From JACMQX01 sp044225675 (GTDB lineage Bacteria; Pseudomonadota; Gammaproteobacteria; Burkholderiales; Burkholderiaceae_C), in NCBI GenBank assembly GCA_044225675.1, contig JBGAIH010000023.1, forward strand, positions 1-64,000: 64,000 bases of DNA, written 5' to 3'. The notes beneath the pieces are model-generated. The model saw nothing but the letters and a program-made list of their open reading frames with translations. It ran no database searches and was not told the origin of the DNA. Shown here in pieces: positions 55,723-64,000 of this stretch. Positions within the stretch are counted from its first letter, which is position 1, and the number at the start of each line of letters is the position of its first letter. A program made the position numbers and the translations under genes.

Positions 55723-56472
55723 GTGAGCACTAGCAAGAAGTTCACGGGGCGCAGGCCCCTGGGTCGGTGGGCCTTGGCTGCCATGGCCGCGCTGGCACTG
55801 TGCGCGGGCGCCGCGCAGGCCGTCGAGGTCCGGGCCGCCGACGTCCAGACCGGCATGGCGCAGGCGAGCATGGCGCAGGCGAGCCCCGTGCAGGTGAGTC
55901 CCGTGCAGGCGGTGCGCGTCGATTTTTCCGGCGCGCGTGCCCCGGTCTCGGCCGATGCGCGCTACATCGCCGACTGGATCGGCGCCACGCAGGATACGCG
56001 CGGCCTGCCCTTCGTGATCGTCGACAAGAAGTCCGCGCAGATCATGGTCTTCAATGCGGAGGGGCGCCTCGTTGGGCAGTCCGCCGCGCTGCTCGGCCTC
56101 GCCTATGGCGACGAGGGTGTCCCCGGCATCGGCCAGCGGAAGCTCGCCGACATCCGGCCCCACGAGCGCACCACGCCAGCCGGCCGGTTCATGTCGGTGC
56201 CGGGCCGCAATCTGCAGGGCGAGTCGGTGGTGTGGGTGGACTACGGCGCGGGGATCGCCATCCACCGGGTTCGCACCAGCAACCCGCAGGAGCGCCGGCC
56301 GCAGCGTCTTGCCTCGCCGGGCGTGGACGACAACCGGATCTCTCTGGGCTGCGTCGTGGTGTCCCTGCCGTTCTTCGAGAATGTCGTGGAGGCCACGATG
56401 GGCCACTCGCGCGGTGTGGTGTACGTGCTGCCCGAGACGCGGCCGGTCGAGGCGATGTTTCCATCCCACTGA
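55723..56472 (+). CDS. L,D-transpeptidase (YkuD-like), paralogue 2
   Basis: About 249 residues with a signal peptide (LGRWALAAMAALALCAGAAQA), a short MAQAS/PVQVS tandem repeat and the YkuD-like domain: HERTTPAGRF, the His in IAIHRV and the Cys in NRISLGCVVVSLP. It differs from paralogue 1 in the motif after the Cys (VVV for INM). Starts at GTG; 55720, 55723 and 55693 are all possible. It lies divergent to the DUF4864 gene. It presumably modifies peptidoglycan. Confidence 0.85.
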   Translation: MSTSKKFTGRRPLGRWALAAMAALALCAGAAQAVEVRAADVQTGMAQASMAQASPVQVSPVQAVRVDFSGARAPVSADARYIADWIGATQDTRGLPFVIVDKKSAQIMVFNAEGRLVGQSAALLGLAYGDEGVPGIGQRKLADIRPHERTTPAGRFMSVPGRNLQGESVVWVDYGAGIAIHRVRTSNPQERRPQRLASPGVDDNRISLGCVVVSLPFFENVVEATMGHSRGVVYVLPETRPVEAMFPSH

Positions 56473-56763
56473 GCGCCGGTTCCTGGCGCCCGATCGTCCC
56501 GTCCCCGAACGCATCACGGGCCGGAAGCCACTGGACAATGTCGCGGCGTTTCGCTGGCGGCGTAACCCTTCAGACCTGTCTTTCAAAGCGCGGCTTCCGG
56601 CCCGCTTGAGTCGCAGTATGCGCGCAGGTCGTCGCGGCGGGTGCGGGACGGGTGGCACGGACGGTGTAGGTTTTTTCTTGCGTCCCGCTTCTGGCCGGGG
56701 CCGGTCCTTCCCGTGGCAAACCCTCTGATCCGCTGCCACGCCCCCGCGCGATAATCGGCATCA

Positions 56764-57441
56764 ATGACCGAGCTTCTTCTCATCCGCCACGGCGAAACGG
56801 ACTGGAACCGTGAACTGCGCTTCCAGGGCCAGGTGGACGTGCCGCTCAATGCCACAGGCCATGAGCAGGCGCGCCGGCTCGCCCGGCGGCTGGCCGGTGA
56901 AAGCGTGCACCATCTCTACGTCAGCGACCTGCTGCGCACGCAGCAGACGGCGCAGCCCGTCTCCTCCGAACTGCGCCTGGCCGGCTCGCTCGACGCCGCG
57001 CTGCGCGAGCAGAACTTCGGCCTCGTCGACGGCATGCGGGTGGACGACATCAAGTCGCAGCACCCCGAGGCCTGGGACCAGTGGACCCGCTTCGACGCCG
57101 ACTGGTCCTTTGGCGGCGGCGCCGAAAGCACCCGGCAGTTCCATGGCCGCGTCATGGGCGCGGTGCGCCGTCTGGTGGACGCCCATCCGGGGCAGACGCT
57201 GCTGGTGGTCACCCACGGCGGCGTGCTCGACATGATCTACCGCACGGTGCGCGGGCTCGACCTGCACGGCCCGCGGCAGAGCGACATTCCCAATGCCGGC
57301 CTGTCGCGGGTTCGCTTCACCGCCGATGCGATGGACATTCTCGACTGGGCCGACGTGCGGCACCTGGCCGATCTGCCCGCGCAGCCAGTCTACGATCAGT
57401 CCAGGCTCGCCAGGCCGCTTCCGAGTCCGAGCGCCGCATAG
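56764..57441 (+). CDS. Histidine phosphatase family protein
   Basis: The 225-residue phosphoglycerate-mutase-like phosphatase has the N-terminal catalytic motif LLIRHGETDWN (His9 phosphorylated), the acid/base Glu in REQNFGLVDG and the second His in VTHGGVLDM. The substrate is unknown. The C-terminal end overlaps the end of the convergent TPR gene by 46 bases. The ATG at 56764 starts directly in the conserved strand. Confidence 0.92.
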   Translation: MTELLLIRHGETDWNRELRFQGQVDVPLNATGHEQARRLARRLAGESVHHLYVSDLLRTQQTAQPVSSELRLAGSLDAALREQNFGLVDGMRVDDIKSQHPEAWDQWTRFDADWSFGGGAESTRQFHGRVMGAVRRLVDAHPGQTLLVVTHGGVLDMIYRTVRGLDLHGPRQSDIPNAGLSRVRFTADAMDILDWADVRHLADLPAQPVYDQSRLARPLPSPSAA

Positions 57442-58745
57442 ACCTGCTGCGCCTGGCGGCGCAGGCGCACCGACTGCGGACTTGCGCGCAACTGCTGCTG
57501 CAGCACGTGCTGGGCGCCGGTGAGGCGTCCGCTGCGGATCAGCGCGTCCAGATGGATCTGGGCGAACAGGTCGCGCTGGGCATGGCTGCCGCCGATCTCC
57601 ACGAGGCGGGGCAGGGCCTGGCCCAGGGCTTCGACTGCCGCAGCGTGGTTGCCGCGCGCGTGGGCCAGCAGGCCCTCACTGGCGGGCAGGCAGACCCGCT
57701 CCCAGGCCTCGCGCTGCGCCGCAGGGGCTCCATCGCGCGCGTGGCGCCGCATGTTCGCCAGCAGGGTGTCGGCCTCGGGCCGGCCGGCGCGGGCCAGGCC
57801 GTAGAGGTACTGCATGTCGAGGAAGGGCAGCACCTGGTCGGCGAGTCGCTGTGCGGCCAGCCGGTCGGCCACGTCCTGCCAGCGGTCGCCCACGTCCACC
57901 CCGGCGAGTTCGAGCCGCGCGAGCAGGGAGATGGCGCCGATCTGGTCCTGCGTGTAGTCCTTCACCACGCCCCAGACCTGCGTGTCGTAGAGCCGCAGGA
58001 CTTCGTCGTGCCGGTCCTGCTCCAGCGCGAACAGCGCCATGTGCCACCAGTTGTGCGTGACCATGAAGGAGTTGAGCCCGGTCCAGGTGTCGCTCACCTC
58101 GCGGGTGAAGTCCAGGCCCTCGTCGATCCGTCCCTGCGTGAGCATCACGTGCGCCAGCGCGTGGTGGGCCCAGGGCTCCTTGCGCAGCATGCCGATGGCC
58201 CGGCGTGCCGCAGCCTCGGCCTGGCGCAGGAAGTGGCACTGCTCCCACGCGAAGGCGGCCATGCCATGCAGGTAGGGCACGTCGCCCGCTGCCGGCAGCG
58301 CCGCCAGAGCCATGCGCAGCATGCCGGGCGAGTCACCCAGGTTGAACAGGTGGTAGTGCCCGAGCTTGAGCGAGGCGAGGTCGCGCGGATGCTCGCGCGC
58401 CTGCTCCTCATGCAGCACAATCGCGCGCCGCAGGTCGCCGTCGACCCAGGCCGCGACGGCCTGCACGAAGCGCATCTCGCGCGGCGTCGCGGCCACGGGC
58501 GAGGCGAGGGCCCGGTCGATGAAGGGGCGGGCGTTGGCCGGGCCCTCGCGCGACTCGGCGAACATGTGCAGGGCGGCGACGCAGGCCTGCACGATCGGGC
58601 TCGGGTCGGTGTCGGCGACGCCGAGGATGTTGACCGCGCGCGCCTCGCTGGCAATGAAGCCGCCCACGAAGTCGCGCACCGCCGGCAGGCTTGCCGGGTC
58701 GGCCAGCGTGACCGGGTTGCCGAGGCCGTCGTCGGGGGTCGTCAT
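57396..58745 (-). CDS. Tetratricopeptide repeat protein (TTC38-like)
   Basis: The 449-residue all-helical protein has no signal peptide. Degenerate TPR units appear at REMRFVQAVAAWVDGDLRRAI, EPWAHHALAHVMLTQGRIDEGLDFT and HMALFALEQDRHDEVLRLYD; HNWWHMALF and AHHALAHV are the motifs shared with eukaryotic TTC38-type proteins. A scaffold role is expected. It follows the peptide importer, but a terminator (58814-58844) separates it, so it has its own promoter. It overlaps the phosphatase gene at its 3' end. Confidence 0.9.
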   Translation of the reverse strand: MTTPDDGLGNPVTLADPASLPAVRDFVGGFIASEARAVNILGVADTDPSPIVQACVAALHMFAESREGPANARPFIDRALASPVAATPREMRFVQAVAAWVDGDLRRAIVLHEEQAREHPRDLASLKLGHYHLFNLGDSPGMLRMALAALPAAGDVPYLHGMAAFAWEQCHFLRQAEAAARRAIGMLRKEPWAHHALAHVMLTQGRIDEGLDFTREVSDTWTGLNSFMVTHNWWHMALFALEQDRHDEVLRLYDTQVWGVVKDYTQDQIGAISLLARLELAGVDVGDRWQDVADRLAAQRLADQVLPFLDMQYLYGLARAGRPEADTLLANMRRHARDGAPAAQREAWERVCLPASEGLLAHARGNHAAAVEALGQALPRLVEIGGSHAQRDLFAQIHLDALIRSGRLTGAQHVLQQQLRASPQSVRLRRQAQQVYAALGLGSGLASLD

Positions 58746-58813
58746 GGTCGCCGGAGGATCAAGTGACGGAGGATGGGGCGCAGGAGGTCGAGGAGGCCAG
58801 GCGCCGCGTCAGG

Positions 58814-58844
58814 AAAAAAGGCCAGGAACGGGCCCCGGCCTTTT
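58814..58844 (-). terminator. Intrinsic terminator after the peptide importer operon
   Basis: Read on the minus strand, AAAAGGCCGG pairs with CTGGCCTTTT around a nine-base loop and ends in a run of six T (58814-58819 on the plus strand). It lies 20 bases after the stop of the peptide-binding protein and closes the operon. Confidence 0.88.
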
Positions 58845-58863
58845 CGATGCGCAGCGCAGCCGC

Positions 58864-60351
58864 TTACCAGGACATGGTGGACAGGTCGTTCACGAAGATC
58901 GGCATGTCCTTCCACAGACCCTTGACGTTCTTGTTGGCCACCACGATCCACTGCGGCTGGTAGAGGAACGCGTGCACGCAGTCCTCGGCGAGCAGGCGCT
59001 GCGCGTCGCCCAGCAGCTTGGCCCGGTCGGCGGTGCGCGGCGTGTTCTTGATCTTGGTGTAGATGTCGTTGAACTTGGCCGACTGGTAGCCCCAGTAGTA
59101 GTCCGGCTTGGTGAAGTTGCCCAGATCGAAGGGCTCCACGTGGGAGATGATGGTCAGGTCGTAGTTCTTGTTGCCGTAGGTGCCCGACAGCCACTGCGCC
59201 CATTCGACGTTCTGCAGCTTGACGTTGATGCCGACCTTGGCGAGCTGCGCCGCGATCACCTCGCCGCCCTGGCGGGCATAGGGCGGGGGCGGCAGCGTCA
59301 TGGTGAGCTCGAGCGGCGTCGTGATGCCGGCCTCCTTGAGCAGGGCCTTGGCCTTCTCGGGATTGAAGGGGTTGACGCCGGTGGTGTCCACATAGCCGAG
59401 CGCACCCGGAACGTAGTGGCTGCCGATGGGGGCGCCAAAGCCGTCGCCCGCGCCCTGGATCACGGCCTTGCGGTCCACGGCCGCGGCGATGGCGCGGCGC
59501 ACGCGCACGTCGTTCAGCGGCTTCTTGGCATTGTTGATGGCCAGGATGGTCTTGGCGCGCGAGCCGGCGACCAGCACCTGGTAGCGCGGGTTGTTCTTGA
59601 ACTGGGGCACACTGCGCGGCGTGACGCGCTGGAACACGTCGACGTCGCCCGACAGCAGCGAGGCGACCTGCGCGGCCGGATCGGAGATGAAGCGGAAGGT
59701 GGCGCGGCGGATCTTGATGGCGGCCGCATTGCGGTAGCCGTCCCACTTGGCGAGCGTCACCGACGAACCCTTGACCCAGTTGTCGAGCTTGTAGGGACCG
59801 GTGCCCACGGGGGCGGTGACGTTGGTCGCGGCGCTCTTGGGCTCCACGATGATCGAGGTGGCCTGGCCCATCAGGAACAGGAAGTCGGGGTCGAGTTCCT
59901 TGTTGACGATCACCACCGTGTGCTCATCCACCGCCTGCACCGTCTCCATGGCGGCGAAGGTGCGCTTGTCCTTGTTGGTGCTCTTGTCGGCGCCGGCGCG
60001 CTCGAACGAGAACTTCACGGCCTGGGCATTCAAGGGCTCGCCGTTCTGGAACTTCACGCCCTTGCGCAGCCGGAAGGTGTAGGTGCGCAGGTCGGGCGAG
60101 ACCTCCCAGCTTTCGGCCAGCAGCGGCGTCACGGTGCCGTCGCTGTTGATCTTGGTGAGCGTCTCGAACACGTTGTAGAGCACGATCTCGGCAATCGCCG
60201 ATGCCGCGTTGGCCGTGGGATCGAGCACCGTCGGCTCCAGGGCCATGGCCAGGACAAGCGCGTCCTTGCGGCCCTGGGCCAGGGCCGGCAGGGCCAGCGG
60301 TGCGCCGGCCAGGACGGCGGCGGAGGTGATGACGGAACGACGTTTGATCAT
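58864..60351 (-). CDS. Peptide/nickel-type ABC transporter substrate-binding protein
   Basis: A 495-residue SBP_bac_5 protein with a signal peptide (residues 1-25, IKRRSVITSAAVLAGAPLALPALA). Conserved parts are LDPTANAASAIAEIVLYNVFETL, PLLAESWEVSPDLRTYTFRLRKGVKFQNGEPLNA and GTGPYKLDNW. It delivers oligopeptides or similar ligands to the DppBCDF-like core encoded upstream. It is the last gene of the importer operon, ahead of its terminator; the gap to the ATPase gene is 87 bases. Confidence 0.93.
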   Translation of the reverse strand: MIKRRSVITSAAVLAGAPLALPALAQGRKDALVLAMALEPTVLDPTANAASAIAEIVLYNVFETLTKINSDGTVTPLLAESWEVSPDLRTYTFRLRKGVKFQNGEPLNAQAVKFSFERAGADKSTNKDKRTFAAMETVQAVDEHTVVIVNKELDPDFLFLMGQATSIIVEPKSAATNVTAPVGTGPYKLDNWVKGSSVTLAKWDGYRNAAAIKIRRATFRFISDPAAQVASLLSGDVDVFQRVTPRSVPQFKNNPRYQVLVAGSRAKTILAINNAKKPLNDVRVRRAIAAAVDRKAVIQGAGDGFGAPIGSHYVPGALGYVDTTGVNPFNPEKAKALLKEAGITTPLELTMTLPPPPYARQGGEVIAAQLAKVGINVKLQNVEWAQWLSGTYGNKNYDLTIISHVEPFDLGNFTKPDYYWGYQSAKFNDIYTKIKNTPRTADRAKLLGDAQRLLAEDCVHAFLYQPQWIVVANKNVKGLWKDMPIFVNDLSTMSW

Positions 60352-60438
60352 GGTTTCTCCAGGGACGTGAAACGTTGGCGGGATTATTCCCGGCGCCAGT
60401 GCGAGTTGTACATCATCTGCAGGCCGTGCGGGAATCGC

Positions 60439-61491
60439 TCATGGCGCCCCAGGTGCTGAGTCAGGTGCTGACTCAGGCTCGGCGCGGGCGCGCCCGGCCG
60501 ACAGCTCCCGTGCGAAATGGCAGGCGCTGGCATGGCCGGGCATCAGTTCGGCCAGGACCGGGCGCGTCTCGCGGCAGATCGCCTGCGCATGCGGGCAGCG
60601 CGGGGCGTAGGCACAACCTGAGTCCGCTGAGCCTGCGTGCGCCAAAGCGGCTGCGGGCATGACCGGCACGACACGCCGGGCCGGGGCTCGCCGCACGCCG
60701 GGCTCGGGCCGCGGCACGGCATCGAGCAGGGCCTGGGTGTAGGGGTGGGCCGCCGCGTGGAACAGCCGCTCGGGCGGTCCCTGCTCGACGATGCGCCCGA
60801 GGTAGATCACCGCGACGTCCGAGCACAGGTGGTCGACCACGGCCAGGTCGTGGCTGATGAGCAGGTAGGTGATGCCGAACTGCGATTGCAGGTCCTGCAT
60901 GAGATTGAGCACCTGGGCCTGGACCGAGACGTCGAGCGCGCTGACCGGCTCGTCCGCCACGATCAGCCGCGGGCGCGTGATGAGCGCGCGCGCGATGGCG
61001 ATGCGCTGGCGCTGGCCGCCCGAGAATTCATGCGGATACTTGTCGAGGTCGGCGGCACGCAGGCCCACCGATGCGAGCACCGCGCCGGCCTGCTCGCGCA
61101 TCTCGGCCGGCGAGGCGAGTCCGAGCGCCGCCAGCGGTTCGGCGACGATGCGCGCGACCTTCTGGCGCGGATCGAGCGATCCGTAGGGGTCCTGGAACAC
61201 CATCTGGAAGTCCTTGCGCGCCTCGCGCAGCCGGGCCGCCGGCAGCACCCCCAGGTCGCGGCCGAGCATCTCGACCGTACCGCGGGTCGGTGGCTCGAGC
61301 GCCATGGCGATGCGCGCCAGCGTGGACTTGCCGGAGCCGGACTCGCCGACGACGCCCAGGCTGCGTCCGCTGTGCAGCGTCAGGCTCACGCCGCGCAGCG
61401 CCTGGACGCGCGGGACCGGGCCCCAGGGCTTGTCGCGCGGCAGGAGGTAGTCGCGCGTGACGTCCTGGATGCGCAGCAGCGGGGCGTTCAT
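60439..61491 (-). CDS. Oligopeptide ABC transporter ATP-binding protein, OppF/DppF type
   Basis: A 350-residue ATPase with Walker A GESGSGKST (about residue 50), the signature FSGGQRQRIAIARAL, Walker B LIVADEPVSALD and the switch SHDLAVV. The oligo_HPY C-terminal zone with cysteines (CAYAPRCPHAQAICRETRP) is typical of Opp/Dpp ATPases. The start overlaps the OppD-type stop (ATGA), indicating coupling. The last 30 residues are Ala/Pro/Glu-rich. Confidence 0.95.
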   Translation of the reverse strand: MNAPLLRIQDVTRDYLLPRDKPWGPVPRVQALRGVSLTLHSGRSLGVVGESGSGKSTLARIAMALEPPTRGTVEMLGRDLGVLPAARLREARKDFQMVFQDPYGSLDPRQKVARIVAEPLAALGLASPAEMREQAGAVLASVGLRAADLDKYPHEFSGGQRQRIAIARALITRPRLIVADEPVSALDVSVQAQVLNLMQDLQSQFGITYLLISHDLAVVDHLCSDVAVIYLGRIVEQGPPERLFHAAAHPYTQALLDAVPRPEPGVRRAPARRVVPVMPAAALAHAGSADSGCAYAPRCPHAQAICRETRPVLAELMPGHASACHFARELSAGRARAEPESAPDSAPGAP

Positions 61492-62594
61492 GCGGCTGTC
61501 TCCGAGGGGGCCGCGCCGGGCGGCATGCCGCCCGCGGTGGGGGTTGCACCTGCGGTGGGCGATGCGCCTGCGGCTGGCGATGCGCTTGCAGCAGGAGATA
61601 CGCCTGCGGCAGGGAGATCGGCGCCGTCGCGCACGGCGTCGAGCCGGATGCAGCGGGCCAGGTGCGTGCCTTCGAGTGCAACGGCGGGCGGCGGCGACTG
61701 CAGGCAGGCGTCCACGGTCCAGTCGCAGCGGCCGGCGAAGGGGCAGCCCGCCGGCAGGTCGACGAGTTCGGGCACGGTACCCCGGATCGTCGACAGGCGC
61801 GCGCCTCGCGCCGCGCCCAGGCGCGGTCGTGCGGCGAACAGGCCGCGCGTGTAGGGGTGCGCCATCGAGGCGAACACCTCCGGCGTGGCGCCGCTTTCGA
61901 CCACGCTGCCGCCGTACATCACGAGCATGCGCGCCACGTTCTGTGCGATCACGCCGAGGTCGTGCGAGATCAGCATCAGCGCCATGCCGCGCTCCTCGAC
62001 CAGTTCGCCGATGAGGTCGAGGATCTGGCGCTGGATCGTGACGTCGAGCGCCGTGGTGGGCTCGTCGGCGATCAGCAGATCGGGTCCGCAGGCCAGCGCC
62101 ATGGCAATGGTGACGCGCTGGCGCTGCCCGCCGGAGAACTGGTGCGGGTAGGCGTCGATGCGCCTGGCCGCGTCGGGGATGCCGACGCGGTCGAGCAGCG
62201 CAATGGCTTCGCGCCGGGCGTCGGCGGCCGACAGGCCCTTGTGCACCCGCAGCGGCTCGGCCACCTGGCGCCCGATGCTGTGCACCGGGTTGAGCGCGGT
62301 CATCGGCTCCTGGAAGATCATGCCGATCCGGTTGCCGCGCAGCCGGCACAGCGCGGCATCGCTCGCCCCGACCAGCTCCTGGCCGTCGAAGCGGATGCTG
62401 CCCGAGACCCGCGCGCTGTCGGGCAGCAGGCCCATGAGCGCCAGCACGGTGATCGACTTGCCGCAGCCCGATTCGCCGATCAGGCCCAGCGTCTGGCCTT
62501 TCTCCAGCGCGAAGCTCACGCCGCGCACGGCATCGGCCGGGCCGCGATGGGTTTGCAGGCGAACGCGCAGGTCCTGGACTTCAAGCAGCGGCAT
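61488..62594 (-). CDS. Oligopeptide ABC transporter ATP-binding protein, OppD/DppD type
   Basis: A 368-residue ATPase with Walker A GESGCGKS, signature FSGGQRQRVTIAMALA, Walker B LLIADEPTTALD and the oligo_HPY cysteines in GCPFAGRCDWTVDACLQ. The C-terminal 45 residues are an Ala/Ser/Pro/Thr-rich tail encoded by an 18-bp tandem repeat. The ATG at 62594 lies two bases after the permease stop, so it is in the same transcript. With OppF it powers the importer. Confidence 0.95.
   Translation of the reverse strand: MPLLEVQDLRVRLQTHRGPADAVRGVSFALEKGQTLGLIGESGCGKSITVLALMGLLPDSARVSGSIRFDGQELVGASDAALCRLRGNRIGMIFQEPMTALNPVHSIGRQVAEPLRVHKGLSAADARREAIALLDRVGIPDAARRIDAYPHQFSGGQRQRVTIAMALACGPDLLIADEPTTALDVTIQRQILDLIGELVEERGMALMLISHDLGVIAQNVARMLVMYGGSVVESGATPEVFASMAHPYTRGLFAARPRLGAARGARLSTIRGTVPELVDLPAGCPFAGRCDWTVDACLQSPPPAVALEGTHLARCIRLDAVRDGADLPAAGVSPAASASPAAGASPTAGATPTAGGMPPGAAPSETAA
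61543..61614. repeat. 18-bp tandem repeat, four copies, in the OppD-type gene tail
   Basis: Four 18-bp units (61543-61560, 61561-61578, 61579-61596, 61597-61614) of the type GATGCGCCTGCGGCTGGC lie 55 bases inside the 3' end of the gene. Being in frame, they extend the C-terminal Ala/Ser/Pro tail by six residues per unit. Confidence 0.85.
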
Positions 62595-62596
62595 GG

Positions 62597-63481
62597 TCAC
62601 CTCTTGCGCGCCAGGCGCGGGTCCATGAGATCGCGCAGGCCGTCGCCGAGCAGGTTCAGACCCAGCACGGCCAGGGCGATGGCCAGGCCCGGCCACACGG
62701 CCAGCAGCGGCGCCTCGAACATCAGTGTCTGGGCCTCGCTGAGCATGCGGCCCCAGGAGGGCTGCGGTGGCTGCGTGCCCAGCCCCAGGTACGACAGCGC
62801 CGCCTCGGCCAGGATGGCGATGGCGAAACGGATGGTCGCCTGCACGATCAGCACCGACAGGATGTTGGGCAGCACGTGCTCCAGCGTGATGCTCAGAGCC
62901 CCCTTGCCGCAGGCGCGCGCCGCCAGCACGAACTCGCGGGCCCAGACGGCGTTGGCCGAGGCGCGCGTGATGCGCGCGAAGGTCGGGATGTTGTAGATGC
63001 CGATGGCGATGATCGCATTGACGATGCCGGCGCCGAACACGGCCGTGAGCATGATGGCCGAGAGAATGGCCGGGAACGCGAAGCTGAAGTCCGACAGGCG
63101 CATGATGGCTTCCTCGACCCAGCCGCGCCGGGCCGAGGCCAGCAGCCCGAGCGCCGTGCCCACCACGAGCCCGATGCCCACCGCGATCACGCCGACGATG
63201 ATCGAGGCCCGCGCGCCGACGAGCAGCAGCGAGGCCACGTCGCGACCGAAGGCGTCCGTGCCGAGCCAGTGGACGGCGTCCGGCCCCTGCAGCTTGTTGG
63301 GGATGTTCATCTCGTAGGGCGAGTGGGGTGTCCACACGAGCGAGAGCGCGGCCGCCGCCAGCAGCAGCAGGGTCAGCACGCCGCCGATGACGAAGGCCGG
63401 GTGGCGCAGCGCCCGCGCGCGAAAGCCGGCGGCGGGGGCTGCGCCGGCCGGGGAGGGGGACAGGCCAGCCGGGGTGCTCAT
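62597..63481 (-). CDS. Peptide ABC transporter permease, OppC/DppC type
   Basis: A 294-residue inner-membrane protein with about six helices. After the cytoplasmic start comes the OppC_N segment, TPHSPYEMN and the family motif LGTDAFGRDVASLLLVGARASI; the EAA loop EFVLAARACGKGALSI is present. The C terminus ends LLGDGLRDLMDPRLARKR, typical of DppC. It follows permease B by 25 bases. Confidence 0.95.
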   Translation of the reverse strand: MSTPAGLSPSPAGAAPAAGFRARALRHPAFVIGGVLTLLLLAAAALSLVWTPHSPYEMNIPNKLQGPDAVHWLGTDAFGRDVASLLLVGARASIIVGVIAVGIGLVVGTALGLLASARRGWVEEAIMRLSDFSFAFPAILSAIMLTAVFGAGIVNAIIAIGIYNIPTFARITRASANAVWAREFVLAARACGKGALSITLEHVLPNILSVLIVQATIRFAIAILAEAALSYLGLGTQPPQPSWGRMLSEAQTLMFEAPLLAVWPGLAIALAVLGLNLLGDGLRDLMDPRLARKR

Positions 63482-63506
63482 CGCGGGGCCTTCACGGGAA
63501 GAGGCG

Positions 63507-64000
63507 TCATATGTCGCTGGCCTTCACGCGCGGGTCGATCGCCGCATACAGCAGATCGACGACGAAGTTGACGACGACGACCATGGTCGCCAGCAGCATC
63601 ACGCAGTTGCGCACGACGATCAGGTCGCGGTTGGAGATGGACTGGAAAATCAGCCGGCCAAGGCCGGGCAGGTAGAACACGTTCTCGACCACGATGGTGC
63701 CGGCCAGCAGTTCGGCAAACTGCAGCCCCATCACGGTGATGACCGGGATCATGGCATTGCGCAGCACATGGCCCCAGAGGGTGGCGCGCTGCGACAGGCC
63801 CTTGGCGCGCGCGGTGCGCACGAAGTCCTCGCGCAGCACCTCCAGCACCGCCGAGCGCGTGATGCGCGAGAGGATGGCTGCCTGCACCACCGCCAGCGAC
63901 ACGGCCGGCAGCATCAGCGACTTGAAGGCTTCGAGCGGGTCGTCGTCCCAGCCGGGAAAGCCGCCGGCCGAAAACCATTTGAGGTGCACCGAAAACAGCA
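63507..64000 (-). CDS. Peptide ABC transporter permease, OppB/DppB type, 5' partial
   Basis: The reading frame is open to the right-hand edge; only about the last 164 residues are visible. It carries the region after helix 3, the EAA-loop DFVRTARAKGLSQRATLWGHVL and the C-terminal NRDLIVVRNCVMLLATMVVVVNFVVDLLYAAIDPRVKAS. A GTG at 63989 is within the gene, not its start. It is the first visible gene of the importer operon. Confidence 0.93.
   Translation of the reverse strand, partial: LFSVHLKWFSAGGFPGWDDDPLEAFKSLMLPAVSLAVVQAAILSRITRSAVLEVLREDFVRTARAKGLSQRATLWGHVLRNAMIPVITVMGLQFAELLAGTIVVENVFYLPGLGRLIFQSISNRDLIVVRNCVMLLATMVVVVNFVVDLLYAAIDPRVKASDI

Noticed and set aside
57081..60459. Long plus-strand frames opposite the TPR and peptide-binding genes (561 and 697 codons)
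   Set aside because: They are opposite genes with strong family matches and have low-complexity products with no recognisable domain.
63989..64000. GTG at 63989 as the start of the last permease gene
   Set aside because: The frame stays open to the window edge, and an OppB/DppB protein needs about 150 more residues before this point.

Overview
The window is GC-rich DNA, densely coded, with ATGA-type gene overlaps and AAGGAG ribosome sites. A Bug-family tricarboxylate binding protein, DUF1631, DUF808, a SapC-family protein and a two-gene ergothioneine pathway point to a betaproteobacterium of the order Burkholderiales, most likely Comamonadaceae-like. That placement is an inference from gene content. 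I saw no rRNA, tRNA, CRISPR array, intact insertion sequence or replication origin.

Region 1 (1-17.8 kb) is a surface module. It holds the 3' two-thirds or so of a giant repetitive adhesin (5062 residues visible, N terminus off the window), a strong intrinsic terminator, a SapC-family gene, and a SAM methyltransferase with the regulatory domain known from rickettsial protein-lysine methyltransferases. This is the best candidate for an undescribed system: a giant surface protein with its own modification or export partners. Region 2 (18-26.9 kb) has a cupin/MFS pair and a scar of low-GC gene remnants (a LysR 3' end and an ATPase 3' end). It continues with a catabolic operon: Bug protein, tandem-fused family III CoA-transferase, cysteine-less thiolase homologue and DUF35 protein, with a convergent LysR regulator.

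Region 3 (26.9-39.5 kb) carries a glycine-zipper protein, an RTX protein with its own terminator, a reductase, egtB-egtD, a DUF427 protein, a 2-oxoglutarate dioxygenase, a universal stress protein, an SDR, a periplasmic intradiol dioxygenase, a pseudouridine synthase, an orphan ATP synthase c subunit, a solute-binding protein and a small disordered protein. Region 4 (39.5-46 kb) has a triheme/diheme cytochrome c pair divergent from a MocR regulator, a ferredoxin/DUF2177 pair, and a PAS-PAS-receiver protein interrupted by a 12-base N gap.

Region 5 (46-57.4 kb) contains GNAT, DUF808, a PrmC-like methyltransferase overlapping dusC, a bactofilin, a small secreted protein, two paralogous L,D-transpeptidases on either side of DUF1631 and DUF4864 genes, and a histidine phosphatase. 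Region 6 (57.4-64 kb, all minus strand) is a TPR protein and a Dpp/Opp-type peptide importer (permease B, permease C, ATPases D and F, binding protein), whose first gene runs off the right edge.

A recurring oddity is short tandem repeats (periods 13-27 nt) sitting on or just beside the 3' ends of at least six unrelated genes.
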